The position numbers were made by a program, and so were the translations under genes. A DNA stretch of 64,000 nt, taken from the NCBI GenBank assembly GCA_016291495.1, contig JAEEXI010000007.1:1-64000 (forward strand). Reading direction: 5' to 3'. The notes below the pieces were generated by a model that worked only from the letters and a program-made list of their open reading frames with translations, was not told where the DNA came from and searched no databases. Below, piece by piece: positions 6,928 through 16,347 of the stretch. This DNA comes from Prevotella sp. (GTDB lineage: Bacteria; Bacteroidota; Bacteroidia; Bacteroidales; Bacteroidaceae). Numbering within the stretch: position 1 is the stretch's first letter; each line of letters opens with the position of its first letter.

Positions 6928-7620
6928 ATGACACAGATTATTAATATCTATAAGAACGAACAAAGTGAACAAACAATGACGTCGCTCGAAATTGCCGAGC
7001 TGACAGGTAAACAACATTTTCACGTGATGGAAGCCATACGCAAGATGGAGCCAGCGTGGGTAAAAATAGCCGCATCGAATTTTCGATTGGGGTCTTACAA
7101 GGACGCTAACGGACAGCTTCGCCCTTGTTACCAACTCACCAAGACCGAGTGCCTCTACATCGCCACAAAGTTCAACGACGAGGCGCGTGCACGACTGGTA
7201 TTGAGATGGGAGGAACCGGAGCGAGCTAACGCTCTAAATGATAACGGAAAAATGATAAATGATAAACAGTTGTGCCTTCCCAGTCCGAAGAAGATTCTGG
7301 CGCTGGCCGACGAGATCATTGGTGAGGGTCTGCGCCTGCTGAACGAGCCTGCCGAGGACACGCTGACGGCGACGCAGGTGGCGAAGACGTTCAATATGAC
7401 CACCTTCGATTTTAACGCCATTCTGCGCGACATGGGTATACAGTACCGTGCTGGCGGCCACTGGAACATCTCGCGCGACCTGGACGGCCGTGGCTACACC
7501 GCCCTGCGCACCCACGTCTCGTACTCGCTGAAGGGTGAAAAGAAGATCAAGACGTACATGACGTGGACGATGGCGGGCCTGCGATTTTTGAATGCGAAAT
7601 TGGGTTATCCCAATTTCTAG
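6928..7620 (+). CDS. Rha-type phage regulatory protein with KilAC-like C-terminus (cassette A)
   Basis: A 230-residue protein. The N-terminal Rha-type DNA-binding domain (about residues 15-100) reads MTSLEIAELTGKQHFHVMEA and later YQLTKTECLYIATKFNDEAR. The C-terminal roughly 100 residues resemble the phage antirepressor KilAC domain (TATQVAKTFNMTTFDFNAIL, then GGHWNISRDLDGRGY, and the ending GLRFLNAKLGY). The frame is open from 6880, but I choose 6928 because the paralogue at 17019 starts at the equivalent codon and the upstream sequence is the conserved leader. Family members act as phage repressor antagonists or lysogeny regulators. DUF3987 follows 30 nt later. Confidence 0.8.
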   Translation: MTQIINIYKNEQSEQTMTSLEIAELTGKQHFHVMEAIRKMEPAWVKIAASNFRLGSYKDANGQLRPCYQLTKTECLYIATKFNDEARARLVLRWEEPERANALNDNGKMINDKQLCLPSPKKILALADEIIGEGLRLLNEPAEDTLTATQVAKTFNMTTFDFNAILRDMGIQYRAGGHWNISRDLDGRGYTALRTHVSYSLKGEKKIKTYMTWTMAGLRFLNAKLGYPNF

Positions 7621-7650
7621 TGAATAGTGAACAGTGAATAGTGAAAGACC

Positions 7651-9975
7651 ATGAGTGTACATTATATTTACAAGGGGAATGGGGGCGCAAAGATGATGCG
7701 CCCCGTCCCGACGAGAGAGGAGTACCTGAAGCTGAGGAACGGCGGGTTCCAGAAGGAGAACGTGGCCAGGATAAGACAGGGCGAAGAGACGCTGAAGGCG
7801 AGTCTGGTGCAGATGAACTACTCGTGTCTGCCCAACGACGACGGAAGTCTGAAGGGCTCGAAAAGGATGAGCACCACGGTGGGGATGGACATTGACCACT
7901 TGACACCCGAAGAGATGCCGAAGGTGAAGGAGCGCATCCTTGCCAAGAAGGCCGAGCTGGGGCTGCTGATGCTGGAGGAGAGTGCCCGAGGCGGTGGCTA
8001 TCACCTGGTGTTCAAGCGGCGACCGGAGTTAGACCAAGTGGGCAACCTAAAGTGGGCCTCGGAATTGCTGGAGGTCGCCTACGATGCCCAGGCGAAGGAC
8101 ATCACGAGGGTGTTCTTTACTACGACGGGAGCAGAGCTGATTTATCTAGACGACGCAATCTTTGAAACTGTTGCAGCGTTGACTATCGTCGACCCTGCTG
8201 GCGCTCGGCAGAGCTCAAGCGAGCTTGGCTCTGCTCTCGCTGTTGCAGCGTTACAGTGTTGCAGTTCAAATTTGTCTAAGGAACCAAGGAATCAAGGAAA
8301 AGAAATTCCTGAATTCCCAGATTCCTTAGACCAAAATAACTCCTTAGACAATAAAAAGCCCCTCCCTAGCGACTACAACGGCATTCCGTATGCCGACATC
8401 ATTGCGAAGTACTGGGAGCTGTTCAATGGCGGTAAGGAGCCCGTGGAGGGCGACCGCAATGCGCTGACGTTTGAACTGGCGGTGACTATCCGTAGCATCT
8501 GCGGCTATTCGTTGGAACGGCTGATGCAGGTCATTCCCAACTACTGGGGCGACAACGGTGAGGAATGGCAAAAGACGTTGGAGAATGCACTGAAAGAGCC
8601 TCGCAAGGGTATGCCCTACAGGTTGAAGCAGGTGCTCGGGGCGTTGAAGTCGCAGCAGGCGGTGAAGGCTTGTGGTGGTACGCTGACCACGCCGCCACCA
8701 ATGCCCAAGAAGTTGCCGCCACTGATAAGGCTGTTGACGAAGAACGTCCCCTGGTTCTACAAACCTGCTGTGGCCAATGCGGTGTTCCCTGGGCTTGGTG
8801 CCCATCTGCACGGTGTGAAGTTCCGCTATTGGGACAATGTGGAGCACGAGGCGACGTTCATGAATGTGCTGATAGGCCGGCAGAGTATCGGTAAGGGCAC
8901 CATCAAAAAGCCTATCGAGTACATTATGGAGGACATCAAGCAACGCGACCAGCCAAACCGTCAGCGCGAGGCCGAGTGGAAACAGAAGAACCCGGGTGCG
9001 AAGCAGAAGAAAGCCCCGCGACCCACAGACATCTGTATCCAGATGTTGATAGACAACCTGACGGATGCTGTCTTTAACCAGCGCATCGTCGATGCCAACA
9101 ACAACGGTCAGCGATTCATCTACACCATCGTGGACGAGATAGAGGGCTTGAAGAAGGTGACCTCGAAGGGTACGGTGGATGAAGTGGGCCTGCTGATCAG
9201 AAAGGCGTTTGACAACTCTGATGCCGGTCAGGAGCGCGTAGGTGCCGACTCGGTATCGGGTATTGCGCCTTTGAGGTGGAACTTTAACGCGTCGACCACG
9301 CCGCCCAATGCCCGCAAGTTCTTCTTTAAGATGGTGAACGACGGAACGGTGAGTCGACTGGACATCTCGACGATTATCCGCAGTGATGATGACGAAGACA
9401 CGGAGCCTATCCTGGGCATCTACGACCACACGTTTGCCGCAGAGCTGAAGCCCTACATCGACCGTTTGGAGGCTGCCAACGGACTCATTGAGTGTCCGCA
9501 GGCAAAGCGTCTGGCACTCGACATTAAGCAGGAGAACAAGGATGCCGCCAAACTCTATGAGAGCGAGGCCTACCGCGTGTTCAGCTATCGTGCCAACGTG
9601 ATTGCCTGGCTGAAGGGTATGGTGCTCTATGTGGCCCACGACTACAAATGGTCGAAGGAGATTGCTGATTTCGTCCGCTGGACGCAGCAGTATAACCTCT
9701 GGTGCAAGATGCTGTACTTCGGTCAGCAACTGGAGAAGGAACTGCGTGAGGAAGTGGAGATTCAGCGTCAGTCAGGGCCTCAGAATCTGCTGGAACTGTT
9801 GTCCGACGAGTTCACCAAAGACCAGTACCGCCAGATGCGTCAGCAACAGGGAAAGACGGGTGACGGCGACAGTACACTGCGCTGTTGGCAGAGTCGCGGG
9901 TACATCGTTTATGATGAGGTGAGCGGCAGGTATTGCAAGACGGAAGACTATAAACGGCGCTTCGCACCTAATTGA
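7651..9975 (+). CDS. BT4734-like/VirE N-terminal + DUF3987 protein (cassette A)
   Basis: A 774-residue protein. Residues 1-170 match the BT4734-like (VirE N-terminal) domain, with GMDIDHL resembling a primase-polymerase metal-binding motif and GGGYHLVFKR after it. Residues about 330-700 are DUF3987, a primase/helicase-associated domain of phages and mobile elements; GRQSIGKGTIKKP is a degenerate P-loop-like stretch and YTIVDEIEGLK a Walker-B-like one. A probable role is DNA replication of a mobile element. The inter-domain linker (about 170-240) is low-complexity and differs strongly from the cassette B copy at 17775, although the domains are highly similar. Confidence 0.8.
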   Translation: MSVHYIYKGNGGAKMMRPVPTREEYLKLRNGGFQKENVARIRQGEETLKASLVQMNYSCLPNDDGSLKGSKRMSTTVGMDIDHLTPEEMPKVKERILAKKAELGLLMLEESARGGGYHLVFKRRPELDQVGNLKWASELLEVAYDAQAKDITRVFFTTTGAELIYLDDAIFETVAALTIVDPAGARQSSSELGSALAVAALQCCSSNLSKEPRNQGKEIPEFPDSLDQNNSLDNKKPLPSDYNGIPYADIIAKYWELFNGGKEPVEGDRNALTFELAVTIRSICGYSLERLMQVIPNYWGDNGEEWQKTLENALKEPRKGMPYRLKQVLGALKSQQAVKACGGTLTTPPPMPKKLPPLIRLLTKNVPWFYKPAVANAVFPGLGAHLHGVKFRYWDNVEHEATFMNVLIGRQSIGKGTIKKPIEYIMEDIKQRDQPNRQREAEWKQKNPGAKQKKAPRPTDICIQMLIDNLTDAVFNQRIVDANNNGQRFIYTIVDEIEGLKKVTSKGTVDEVGLLIRKAFDNSDAGQERVGADSVSGIAPLRWNFNASTTPPNARKFFFKMVNDGTVSRLDISTIIRSDDDEDTEPILGIYDHTFAAELKPYIDRLEAANGLIECPQAKRLALDIKQENKDAAKLYESEAYRVFSYRANVIAWLKGMVLYVAHDYKWSKEIADFVRWTQQYNLWCKMLYFGQQLEKELREEVEIQRQSGPQNLLELLSDEFTKDQYRQMRQQQGKTGDGDSTLRCWQSRGYIVYDEVSGRYCKTEDYKRRFAPN

Positions 9976-9994
9976 TAATTGATAAATGATAACG

Positions 9995-10381
9995 ATGATT
10001 AACGTAGAAAACAATCAGGAATGCTTCGTGGTGCTCTGGCGCAAGCTGGAGCGCACGAGGCGCCTCCTCGGAGGTCAGTATAAGCGGTTCTGCATCCGCA
10101 ACGTGTTGAAGGCGTGGTTCGGCTACGAAGCCACCGACGACTTCATCTGGGAGGTGTGCCATAAGGCCCTCGTCGATGATGAGCCGCAGGAAGGCTGGAA
10201 CGAACTGCCTGCGCCGAGTCTTTATCCTCGTAAACACCGTGAACTGCTGCGGGCTATCGTAGCCGTCCGGCTGGGTATCAGCTATTACAAGATAGACCTG
10301 AAAGCCCTCGACTCAGCCTACAGCATTGCCTTCCCGAACAGTACACCGATTAATGTAAACAAGAAAAAATTGAAGAATTGA
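9995..10381 (+). CDS. Small conserved cassette protein of unknown function (cassette A)
   Basis: A 128-residue basic protein with ENNQECFVVLWRKLERTRRL, then CIRNVLKAWFGYEATDDFIW, and a helical C-terminus (LRAIVAVRLGISYYK). It has a close paralogue at 20048 in the same position after DUF3987. I do not recognise a named domain. The in-frame ATG at 9986 lies in the short tandem spacer, so 9995, which aligns with the paralogue, is preferred. Its constant position after the DUF3987 gene suggests a helper role in the same process. Confidence 0.7.
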   Translation: MINVENNQECFVVLWRKLERTRRLLGGQYKRFCIRNVLKAWFGYEATDDFIWEVCHKALVDDEPQEGWNELPAPSLYPRKHRELLRAIVAVRLGISYYKIDLKALDSAYSIAFPNSTPINVNKKKLKN

Positions 10382-10435
10382 AGAATTTAAAAATTGAAGA
10401 CTGACATCCGATGTGGATTGTCAGTCTTTTTATCT

Positions 10436-11203
10436 TTAATCTTCGTCCTCGTCTTTTTTTGTTTTGTACGCCACTGCCGAGGGACCTCGCATGGTGATGT
10501 AGGTATTGATAAGGAAGCGGAAGACGCAGAATATAAAGGGGATGAGGAATGTCAGGAGTAGCGCAATCATCTGGACGACCATGCCCAGCACGGCCAGTAT
10601 CACCACGACGAAAATGAGCGGGATGAGGGCGGTAAAAAACATGGCTGCGCCAGCAGAGACATAGGTAATGGTGGTAGCGGTGACGCTGATGATGGGATAG
10701 GCTGCAGACACAATCATCATCCAAACGAGCTTGATCAGTCCCAAGATGCCCTCTCCGGCCGTCAAGGCTGTCGCACCTGCCGTTTTGGCAAAAGACACCA
10801 CCAGTCCTTTCGCTCCTTTTGCCCTTTCAGCCTGCTCAGCATTGAGCTCGCGGAAGCTGACGAAGAAATAGCAGAGGAAGCAGTAGAGCGTAAAGCCATG
10901 GAAAACAAAGTTCACGGTCTGGTCATTCGCTCCAAAGTGGTTAACCAGCTTCAGCTCCGGCGTAATGTCGGACGACTGGATGGCCGGTGCTATCCACTCG
11001 TTGAGGATGACGATGAGTACCCACAACATGAACAGCCACTTCATCCAGCTGTTGCCGTTATAGCCGAAAGCCACTGTCTCCTTACGGCGGAAGACTATCT
11101 TCATGGTCCACCCTGCAACGAACAGAATCGCTGGCAGCACGACCAAGAAACCCACTAGCGGACTGGGAGTAGATATACTAAATAATAACTGTTGTAGTGC
11201 CAT
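10436..11203 (-). CDS. Multi-pass membrane protein of unknown function
   Basis: A 255-residue protein with several strong hydrophobic segments (about residues 15-35, 57-75, 100-120, 165-185, 190-215 and 220-245) and an acidic cytoplasmic-like tail, KTKKDEDED. There is a region of charged helix between the third and fourth segments (FRELNAEQAERAKGAKG). I do not recognise the family. It lies 12 nt downstream of the minus-strand gene at 11216-11698 and is presumably co-transcribed with it from the promoter at 11877-11908. It converges with cassette A. Confidence 0.65.
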   Translation of the reverse strand: MALQQLLFSISTPSPLVGFLVVLPAILFVAGWTMKIVFRRKETVAFGYNGNSWMKWLFMLWVLIVILNEWIAPAIQSSDITPELKLVNHFGANDQTVNFVFHGFTLYCFLCYFFVSFRELNAEQAERAKGAKGLVVSFAKTAGATALTAGEGILGLIKLVWMMIVSAAYPIISVTATTITYVSAGAAMFFTALIPLIFVVVILAVLGMVVQMIALLLTFLIPFIFCVFRFLINTYITMRGPSAVAYKTKKDEDED

Positions 11204-11215
11204 AATAAAAATGGT

Positions 11216-11698
11216 TTATTTAGATTTCTGCTTGGCAAAAGTGACGTCGGTCACGGTGCTGTCGGCATAGCTGGTGTATGTGCCGACGAAGTGTTCCTTA
11301 TCTTCGCCGTAGCGCAGACAGTAGGTACCATTGAGGTTTTCGCCCTCCGTTTCGCGGGCGGTAAGGTCGTCGAGCGTGAACACCTTCTTATCGTTAACTA
11401 TTGTGACCTTGCCTATCAGCTGGTGCTGTTCGGTCTTGCGGCCGAACTTAGCCGTCATCCGTGCAAAGATGGTGTCGGTGGCAGCGGAGTCGATGCTCAG
11501 TGTGAGCGGACTCTCCTGAAGGGTGCCGTCCCATGTGCCGACAGAGCGCTCTGCCGCACTTTTCGCCTCGTTCTTATCAAATACTCCGGCAATGTAGACC
11601 ATGCCAAACCACAGCAGGAAGGCGATGATGGCTGTACCCATTACTCCGGCAGTTGCTCTCACCGCCAGATCCGTGGTTGTTCTCTTGTCTTCTCCCAT
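11216..11698 (-). CDS. Membrane-anchored beta-rich protein of unknown function
   Basis: A 160-residue protein with one N-terminal transmembrane segment (about residues 18-38, VMGTAIIAFLLWFGMVYIAG) after a short polar start, then a soluble domain with a lipocalin-like flavour (VGTWDGTLQESPLTLSI, then LNGTYCLRYGEDKEHFVGTY). The soluble part should face the periplasm. It is the first gene of a two-gene minus-strand unit with a perfect promoter and a leader of about 170 nt. No family is recognised. Confidence 0.65.
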   Translation of the reverse strand: MGEDKRTTTDLAVRATAGVMGTAIIAFLLWFGMVYIAGVFDKNEAKSAAERSVGTWDGTLQESPLTLSIDSAATDTIFARMTAKFGRKTEQHQLIGKVTIVNDKKVFTLDDLTARETEGENLNGTYCLRYGEDKEHFVGTYTSYADSTVTDVTFAKQKSK

Positions 11699-11876
11699 AA
11701 CTTAGTAAGTTTGTTGATCAATAGGATGATCAATACTCATCCTCGTTGAAGTGAGTTAACGACATTGGATACCAAGTAGTTATACTAGCTACCCCCTTAT
11801 TATTGATCATTGTATTTGGACTTAAAAGTCCGCAAATGGCATTTCTCACATTCATACGGGTTTCCTTTTTATGTTG

Positions 11877-11908
11877 CAAAGGTACACAATATAACTCATA
11901 TTACCAAA
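11877..11908 (-). promoter_or_regulatory. Promoter (TTTG-N20-TACCTTTG), minus strand
   Basis: On the minus strand, TTTG (plus 11905-11908) and TACCTTTG (plus 11877-11884) are spaced by 20 nt. It would drive the two membrane protein genes ending at 10436, with a leader of about 170 nt. Confidence 0.7.
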
Positions 11909-11958
11909 GATTTTAGAAAGTTTATACTATTTCCTATAATTATCCACAATAAAATTAG

Positions 11959-11988
11959 TTGAATAATACAGAAAAGTTATTATTTTTG
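11959..11988 (+). promoter_or_regulatory. Promoter (TTG-N19-TATTTTTG), plus strand
   Basis: TTG at 11959-11961 and TATTTTTG at 11981-11988 with 19-nt spacing, divergent from the promoter at 11877-11908. Downstream is AT-rich sequence with a possible 22-codon ORF starting at 12007, and then the small ORF at 12167. Beyond these promoters I see nothing else in the 11699-12166 gap. Confidence 0.55.
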
Positions 11989-12166
11989 CATCATCAAATA
12001 TTGAAGATGAATAATATTGTTGATTGCATATCAGAGCCGAGAGAAACAGCAAGATATAATAGTGCTTGTTTATAAAAGTGGAAATATTATTTTTCAAAAT
12101 CTCATTTTTTGAGTATAATTACCACAGAAGCTAAAACATTGTATTAACTATATAAGAATTAATATT

Positions 12167-12379
12167 ATGGCAGAAGAAATGGTAAGAGTGAAAGTCAACG
12201 CTCACATCAAGACAAGGAATGCAAGTTTCCAGCAACTCGCTAATTTTGAAACAATGCTTCCCAAAAACGAGGCAACAAGATTATTAAGTGATATGGAGGG
12301 CAGGCGCCGTCTCGTACGCCTCCACTATCCCAGTGCTATCAGTGTGGAAGGAGTCGTTAATTATACTATCCTCTGGTAA
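12167..12379 (+). CDS. Small hypothetical protein (70 aa)
   Basis: The ORF encodes MAEEMVRVKVNAHIKTRNAS and continues with a charged, partly helical sequence ending in VEGVVNYTILW. No known domain is recognised. Support comes from a promoter about 180 nt upstream and from sensible composition in the first half. It may be the remnant of a longer gene. The following 157 bp up to 12536 appear non-coding. Confidence 0.35.
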   Translation: MAEEMVRVKVNAHIKTRNASFQQLANFETMLPKNEATRLLSDMEGRRRLVRLHYPSAISVEGVVNYTILW

Positions 12380-12536
12380 GAACTATGGAGCATACCTTTC
12401 ATTTCATGATGAATCAGCCAGGATTCAATCGTGGCAATGTTTTGGCAACGCTGTTCCGATTCATTGCCATGAGGCATACCTCGTGCCCGTTTTGCTCTGT
12501 AGTAAACTATTGAAGACGAAAATAAATAAGCAGACC

Positions 12537-14486
12537 CTAATTAGAACCCACCTTTATCACGACTTTCTTATGGTTGTTGACATAAACGCCACGCATCGTC
12601 GGCCTGCCGATGAGACGGCGACCGTCGAGGGTGTACCACGCATCGTCGGCCGTCTTTGCATCCGTGGGTAGCGAGGCAAGGGAAAGGGCGGTGTTCATGA
12701 TGGTGCTGATAGCGGACACGTCGTAGAAGGCGGAGTAGTCGTAGGCGACTGGGTCGCCGGAAGCAACGGCAATGGGATAGTTGGGGGTGACACCGCTGTC
12801 AATCTCGTTCCAGTTCTTGTCGGTCAGACGTCCGCGATAGGAAGAAATCTGGAACTGGAGGCCTTCGGGGGTGACAAAGTTCTGCACGGCACAGGCGCCG
12901 CCGCCACACTTCTCGCCGATGATGTGGAATCCCATGTCTTTCATGAGTGAGGGGAAGAGGTTGGCGCATGAGAATGAGACGCCAGAGGTCAGCACGCCGT
13001 AGTTCAGATTGTAGTTTTTCCACACTTCCTTGTCCTGCTCGTCGAACACGCCGTCGAAGTTGCAGTCAACGTCATAGCTAACCAGCATGCGCTGCTTGGT
13101 CAGGGTGTTCTCGCTATAGTAGTGGCTCTGTCCGGCGATGAGTGCCGTCATGGCCATCACGATGTCGAGCGAGCCGCCTCCGTTGTTGGCTACGTCAATG
13201 ATGAGGTTTTTCACCTCCGGGTCATCGTTGGCCCGCTTCATGGCATCGAGCACCACGCTCAGATCGCCCGGGAAGTCCGTATCGACGGCTGGCGTATTGC
13301 CCGTGCAACCGCCGGCATAATACTCCCTCCATGCAGCAAAGTTGTTGGTGAACTGGGGATATATCAGATATGCCGTGTCGCCGGCCTTATAGTAATAGTC
13401 GGTTATCCCCTTGTCACTGCGGGCCTTGTCAATGGCCCTGTCCTGGGGTCTGCTGATCATGGGGATAAGGAATCTGTCGCTGATCATCTGGTACAGAGCG
13501 GGGTAGGTCTCCTTAATTTTACTGAACCCCATGAGCCACTCGATGGTAGCATCCTTTATATTTAGGGCACTGAAGACCTTGAGGTCGACATACATGCCGG
13601 TATGGCCCCCGTCGGCAAGCACTGCCTGCATGCCGGTCATGCCGATAACGTAATCCTTCATGTTGGTGCTCGTCAAAAGCTGCTTGATGGTGGTGCCGTT
13701 GTCAATGATGTTGTCGCTGAGGGCCTTGTCCAAGCCGTTCTCCTTGATGGCATTTTCGTAAGGCGAACGTCCGGGCATGCCGTAGAAGTGGTCGATGACG
13801 AAGCACAACTCCTTGTAGGTGAAGTCGGCCAGGTCGGCAGCGCGCGTCTGCTGCTCAAGGATGGCCATCGCCCTTTCGGGTTCGAACTTGCAGATATCGG
13901 AGTTCGCGTTTTCGGTCACCAGGACAACCTTCTCGCCGTTATAGCCGGCGATGTGGTAGTACAGGTCGCTGTACAGGTCGGCAATGGTGGCAAAGGGAAA
14001 GTACACCGCGCCGTCATCGCCACGCAGGTCGATGCCGTATTTTTGGAAGTCGAAGGTGGTGGTGACCGCTGCGGGCGTCACCTCTTGAGTGCGGTAGCGG
14101 ATGAAGGGGGCGCCGTCAAGATAGACATTGTCCATGCCCTCCTTCTGTATCAGGCTCATCAGGTTGGTGAAGGCCATGTAGTCATCGGACGAGAACTGCT
14201 CGGTGGTGGTATTTACCATCGCCTTCGCATACTGGTTCTCGAGAGTATATTGACCGTCGCCGGTCTTGGTGACGGTCATCTGGCTGCCAGGAAGCATCAA
14301 CGCCTGGAAGTCAGCCACGGAGATGTAGGCCACCGACGGCAGGTCATCGTAGAAACGGAGGGTGACGGTGCCGCCGTCCTCACCACCACGGTTCACAGGC
14401 ACTTGCTTGGCTGTAAACGCAGCTTCGGCAAAAGCACCCATTGTAGTCATTAAGGCGACTACGGCCATGAGTAGAGTCTTCTTCAT
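12537..14486 (-). CDS. Secreted S41-family peptidase
   Basis: A 649-residue protein with a cleavable signal peptide (MKKTLLMAVVALMTTMGAFA). The C-terminal half has the S41 (tail-specific protease-like) core: LIIDVANNGGGSLDIVMAM, then GVSFSCANLFPSLMKD with the probable catalytic Ser, then GEKCGGGACAVQNFVTPEG. An N-terminal copper-amine-oxidase-like or propeptide segment (about 25-170) precedes it. The last 50 residues carry a WYTLDGRRLIG...GVYVNNHKKVVIK motif common at the end of Prevotella secreted proteins. It probably degrades proteins in the periplasm or at the surface. It stands alone, with a minus-strand -7 box at 14748. Confidence 0.8.
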   Translation of the reverse strand: MKKTLLMAVVALMTTMGAFAEAAFTAKQVPVNRGGEDGGTVTLRFYDDLPSVAYISVADFQALMLPGSQMTVTKTGDGQYTLENQYAKAMVNTTTEQFSSDDYMAFTNLMSLIQKEGMDNVYLDGAPFIRYRTQEVTPAAVTTTFDFQKYGIDLRGDDGAVYFPFATIADLYSDLYYHIAGYNGEKVVLVTENANSDICKFEPERAMAILEQQTRAADLADFTYKELCFVIDHFYGMPGRSPYENAIKENGLDKALSDNIIDNGTTIKQLLTSTNMKDYVIGMTGMQAVLADGGHTGMYVDLKVFSALNIKDATIEWLMGFSKIKETYPALYQMISDRFLIPMISRPQDRAIDKARSDKGITDYYYKAGDTAYLIYPQFTNNFAAWREYYAGGCTGNTPAVDTDFPGDLSVVLDAMKRANDDPEVKNLIIDVANNGGGSLDIVMAMTALIAGQSHYYSENTLTKQRMLVSYDVDCNFDGVFDEQDKEVWKNYNLNYGVLTSGVSFSCANLFPSLMKDMGFHIIGEKCGGGACAVQNFVTPEGLQFQISSYRGRLTDKNWNEIDSGVTPNYPIAVASGDPVAYDYSAFYDVSAISTIMNTALSLASLPTDAKTADDAWYTLDGRRLIGRPTMRGVYVNNHKKVVIKVGSN

Positions 14487-14747
14487 ATTATCATTTTATC
14501 ATTCATAAGCAAAAAATTGTAACCATCGAGCGTTTTGTCTCATGATGCTAACGCTATGTTTAGGTGTGTTCTATTAATCCTAGATTCCGCAGCACTTTAG
14601 TTTAACTTTCTTTATAAGTTCCTGAGCAACAAAAAGTTCTTCGACGCGCGAAGCGGCAAAGCCGAGCGGCTCAGGATTTTGCCATGTCAGATTTTTCACT
14701 TACCTTAGTGCTGCAAATCAAGACAAGCAAAATCATCAATGACATGA

Positions 14748-14755
14748 CAAAGGTA
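14748..14755 (-). promoter_or_regulatory. Promoter -7 element (TACCTTTG) of the S41 gene
   Basis: The minus strand reads TACCTTTG; the -33 box is unclear. The leader would be about 260 nt and includes a stem formed by CCTGAGC at 14621-14627 and GCTCAGG at 14669-14675. The rest of the 14487-14987 gap shows only this and the divergent promoter at 14935. Confidence 0.4.
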
Positions 14756-14934
14756 CAACAAAAATCTGAGAAAATCACTGCTTTTTGGCGGAATATTTTT
14801 CGTCTTGGACAAATTTTAACGCCGGATTTTTCGTATCTAACTGTCTTCTTGGAGGTTGTAATATTTAACAATTTAAGGGCTCATATTTTCTGATTTTAGT
14901 ACAGAAAGTATGGGCGCTTTTTTATATCTTTGCA

Positions 14935-14942
14935 GTCCCAAC
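14935..14942 (+). promoter_or_regulatory. Promoter -7 element (TATCTTTG) of the 405-aa protein gene
   Basis: Exact TAnnTTTG match 45 nt before the ATG at 14988; a -33 box is not evident at the expected distance. Confidence 0.5.
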
Positions 14943-14987
14943 ACGATGGGTAACAACAACCGAAAAACAATCATATATTAAAACATC

Positions 14988-16205
14988 ATGGAGGTAAAAA
15001 ATATGCTGACTGGAGTCGCTGCGAGGCTTTCCAGTTTGAGGGAAGAACGGCCCTCAGCGGGTACGAAATACCGGCTGATGGGCATGGTGGCAGACATTAC
15101 GGAGGTGACGGAACAGCTGTCGAAAGAGGTGCTGGAGCGCGTGAAGCAGGAGGCCGTGCTGGATGTCGATATGGACGTGGACTTCGACGTGATGGCCGAA
15201 GAGGTGTTGTCGTGGGAACTGACGACGACAAAGGAGGAGTTGCAGGAGAATACACAACTGGTGAACGATGCGCTGGGAGGGCTGAACGATGTGTTGACGC
15301 AGATTAGTAGTCAGTTGGTTCGCCGGCATAAAGATGAGGAGTATGCCCGTTTGTATGAGCAGGAGAAACGCCGTTATCTGAACTCTGGAACGCTTCGCAG
15401 GTTTCGTCAGACTTTTGAGGACTGGCTGTACGACGTGTGCAACGGATCGCCCAGCTTGGATGACGTTAACGACTACGTGACGGAGAAGCTGGTACACATG
15501 TTTGAGAAGGGTGTGTTCAACACCAAGGTGGAACACATACAGCGCGCCACGCGCTATCCTGGGGAGTTTGACTTCAGTCTGTTGGACGATGACCATAAGC
15601 TGAAGAAGTCGATTCATAAGCACTATTCTGAGTTGCGCAAGTTGGTGGATTATTGCGACGGCTTCCTGGTGGTGAATCCGGTGAAGGTGGGTCGCCATTT
15701 CTATTCGAACCGTAAGGAGGAGAACGCCAAGGCGCACCGCAATGCCTTCATGAAGTATATGCACAAGATTACGCTGGCGCAGGAGGAGCGCAGGAAACTG
15801 TTAGAGGCCGAGGCCACCCAACAGGAAGCCCCCGAGAATGCACTGAACTATTTTGCGCCGTCGAAGAATCTGAAGGTGTTGTTGACGGAAGAGTGGTTCG
15901 GCATGCTGACCACCGACGAGAAGCGTTTCACGGCCAAGTGGATTCATGGCTTTGTGGATGCGCTGATGAGTTCCGAGTGGCGTGAACAGATAGCCACCGA
16001 CTGGGCTGTCGCTGACAAGCGACTGGGGCTGAAGTGTATGATTGTCGGGATGTTGAAAGATGTTGGTGTCATCCGAGGAAGCTACAATTCCATTTCAAAG
16101 TTGCTGGATATGGACAGCGAGAACCCGGCGACACTTGCGAAGTATATGGGTATGGGCAAAAAGCAACCCTTCGCCGAGTGGATTACCGACTACGTGAAGG
16201 GCTAA
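14988..16205 (+). CDS. Conserved hypothetical protein (405 aa)
   Basis: A soluble, acidic, mainly helical 405-residue protein without signal peptide. It has a possible coiled-coil stretch around residues 85-130 (EELQENTQLVNDALGGLNDV) and a basic segment, RRHKDEEYARLYEQEKRRYL. The C-terminal region (KRFTAKWIHGFVDALMSSEW, then LGLKCMIVGMLKDVGVI) may be a small helical domain. I do not recognise a family with confidence; similar proteins occur in Prevotella accessory regions. It lies upstream of cassette B and is separated from it by two terminator-like hairpins. Confidence 0.65.
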   Translation: MEVKNMLTGVAARLSSLREERPSAGTKYRLMGMVADITEVTEQLSKEVLERVKQEAVLDVDMDVDFDVMAEEVLSWELTTTKEELQENTQLVNDALGGLNDVLTQISSQLVRRHKDEEYARLYEQEKRRYLNSGTLRRFRQTFEDWLYDVCNGSPSLDDVNDYVTEKLVHMFEKGVFNTKVEHIQRATRYPGEFDFSLLDDDHKLKKSIHKHYSELRKLVDYCDGFLVVNPVKVGRHFYSNRKEENAKAHRNAFMKYMHKITLAQEERRKLLEAEATQQEAPENALNYFAPSKNLKVLLTEEWFGMLTTDEKRFTAKWIHGFVDALMSSEWREQIATDWAVADKRLGLKCMIVGMLKDVGVIRGSYNSISKLLDMDSENPATLAKYMGMGKKQPFAEWITDYVKG

Positions 16206-16231
16206 AATACCCCCGTTTTCCGATTGAAGTC

Positions 16232-16272
16232 ATCCGATTGAGTTTCCTTGTGAAATTCAGTCGGATTTTTTT
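16232..16272 (+). terminator. Intrinsic terminator after the 405-aa protein gene
   Basis: ATCCGATTGAGTTT (16232-16245) pairs with AAATTCAGTCGGAT (16253-16266) with G-T pairs, followed by a run of seven Ts. Confidence 0.65.
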
Positions 16273-16319
16273 ATTTTTTCTTTCCCTCGTATTTACTGGC
16301 GTTTCCGCAGATTTTGCTC

Positions 16320-16345
16320 ATCCGATTCTGAATCGGATTTTTTTT
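16320..16345 (+). terminator. Second terminator-like hairpin
   Basis: ATCCGATT and AATCGGAT form a perfect 8-bp stem with a CTG loop and an eight-T tail, just before the next promoter. Confidence 0.6.
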
Positions 16346-16347
16346 GT

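Noticed and set aside
8344..9729. Long minus-strand open frame opposite DUF3987 copy A (and a similar one opposite copy B)
   Set aside because: Both arise from codon bias of the conserved plus-strand domain; no start context or recognisable protein.
10898..11158. Plus-strand frame opposite the membrane protein gene
   Set aside because: No recognisable protein; the minus-strand frame has clear transmembrane segments and a promoter.
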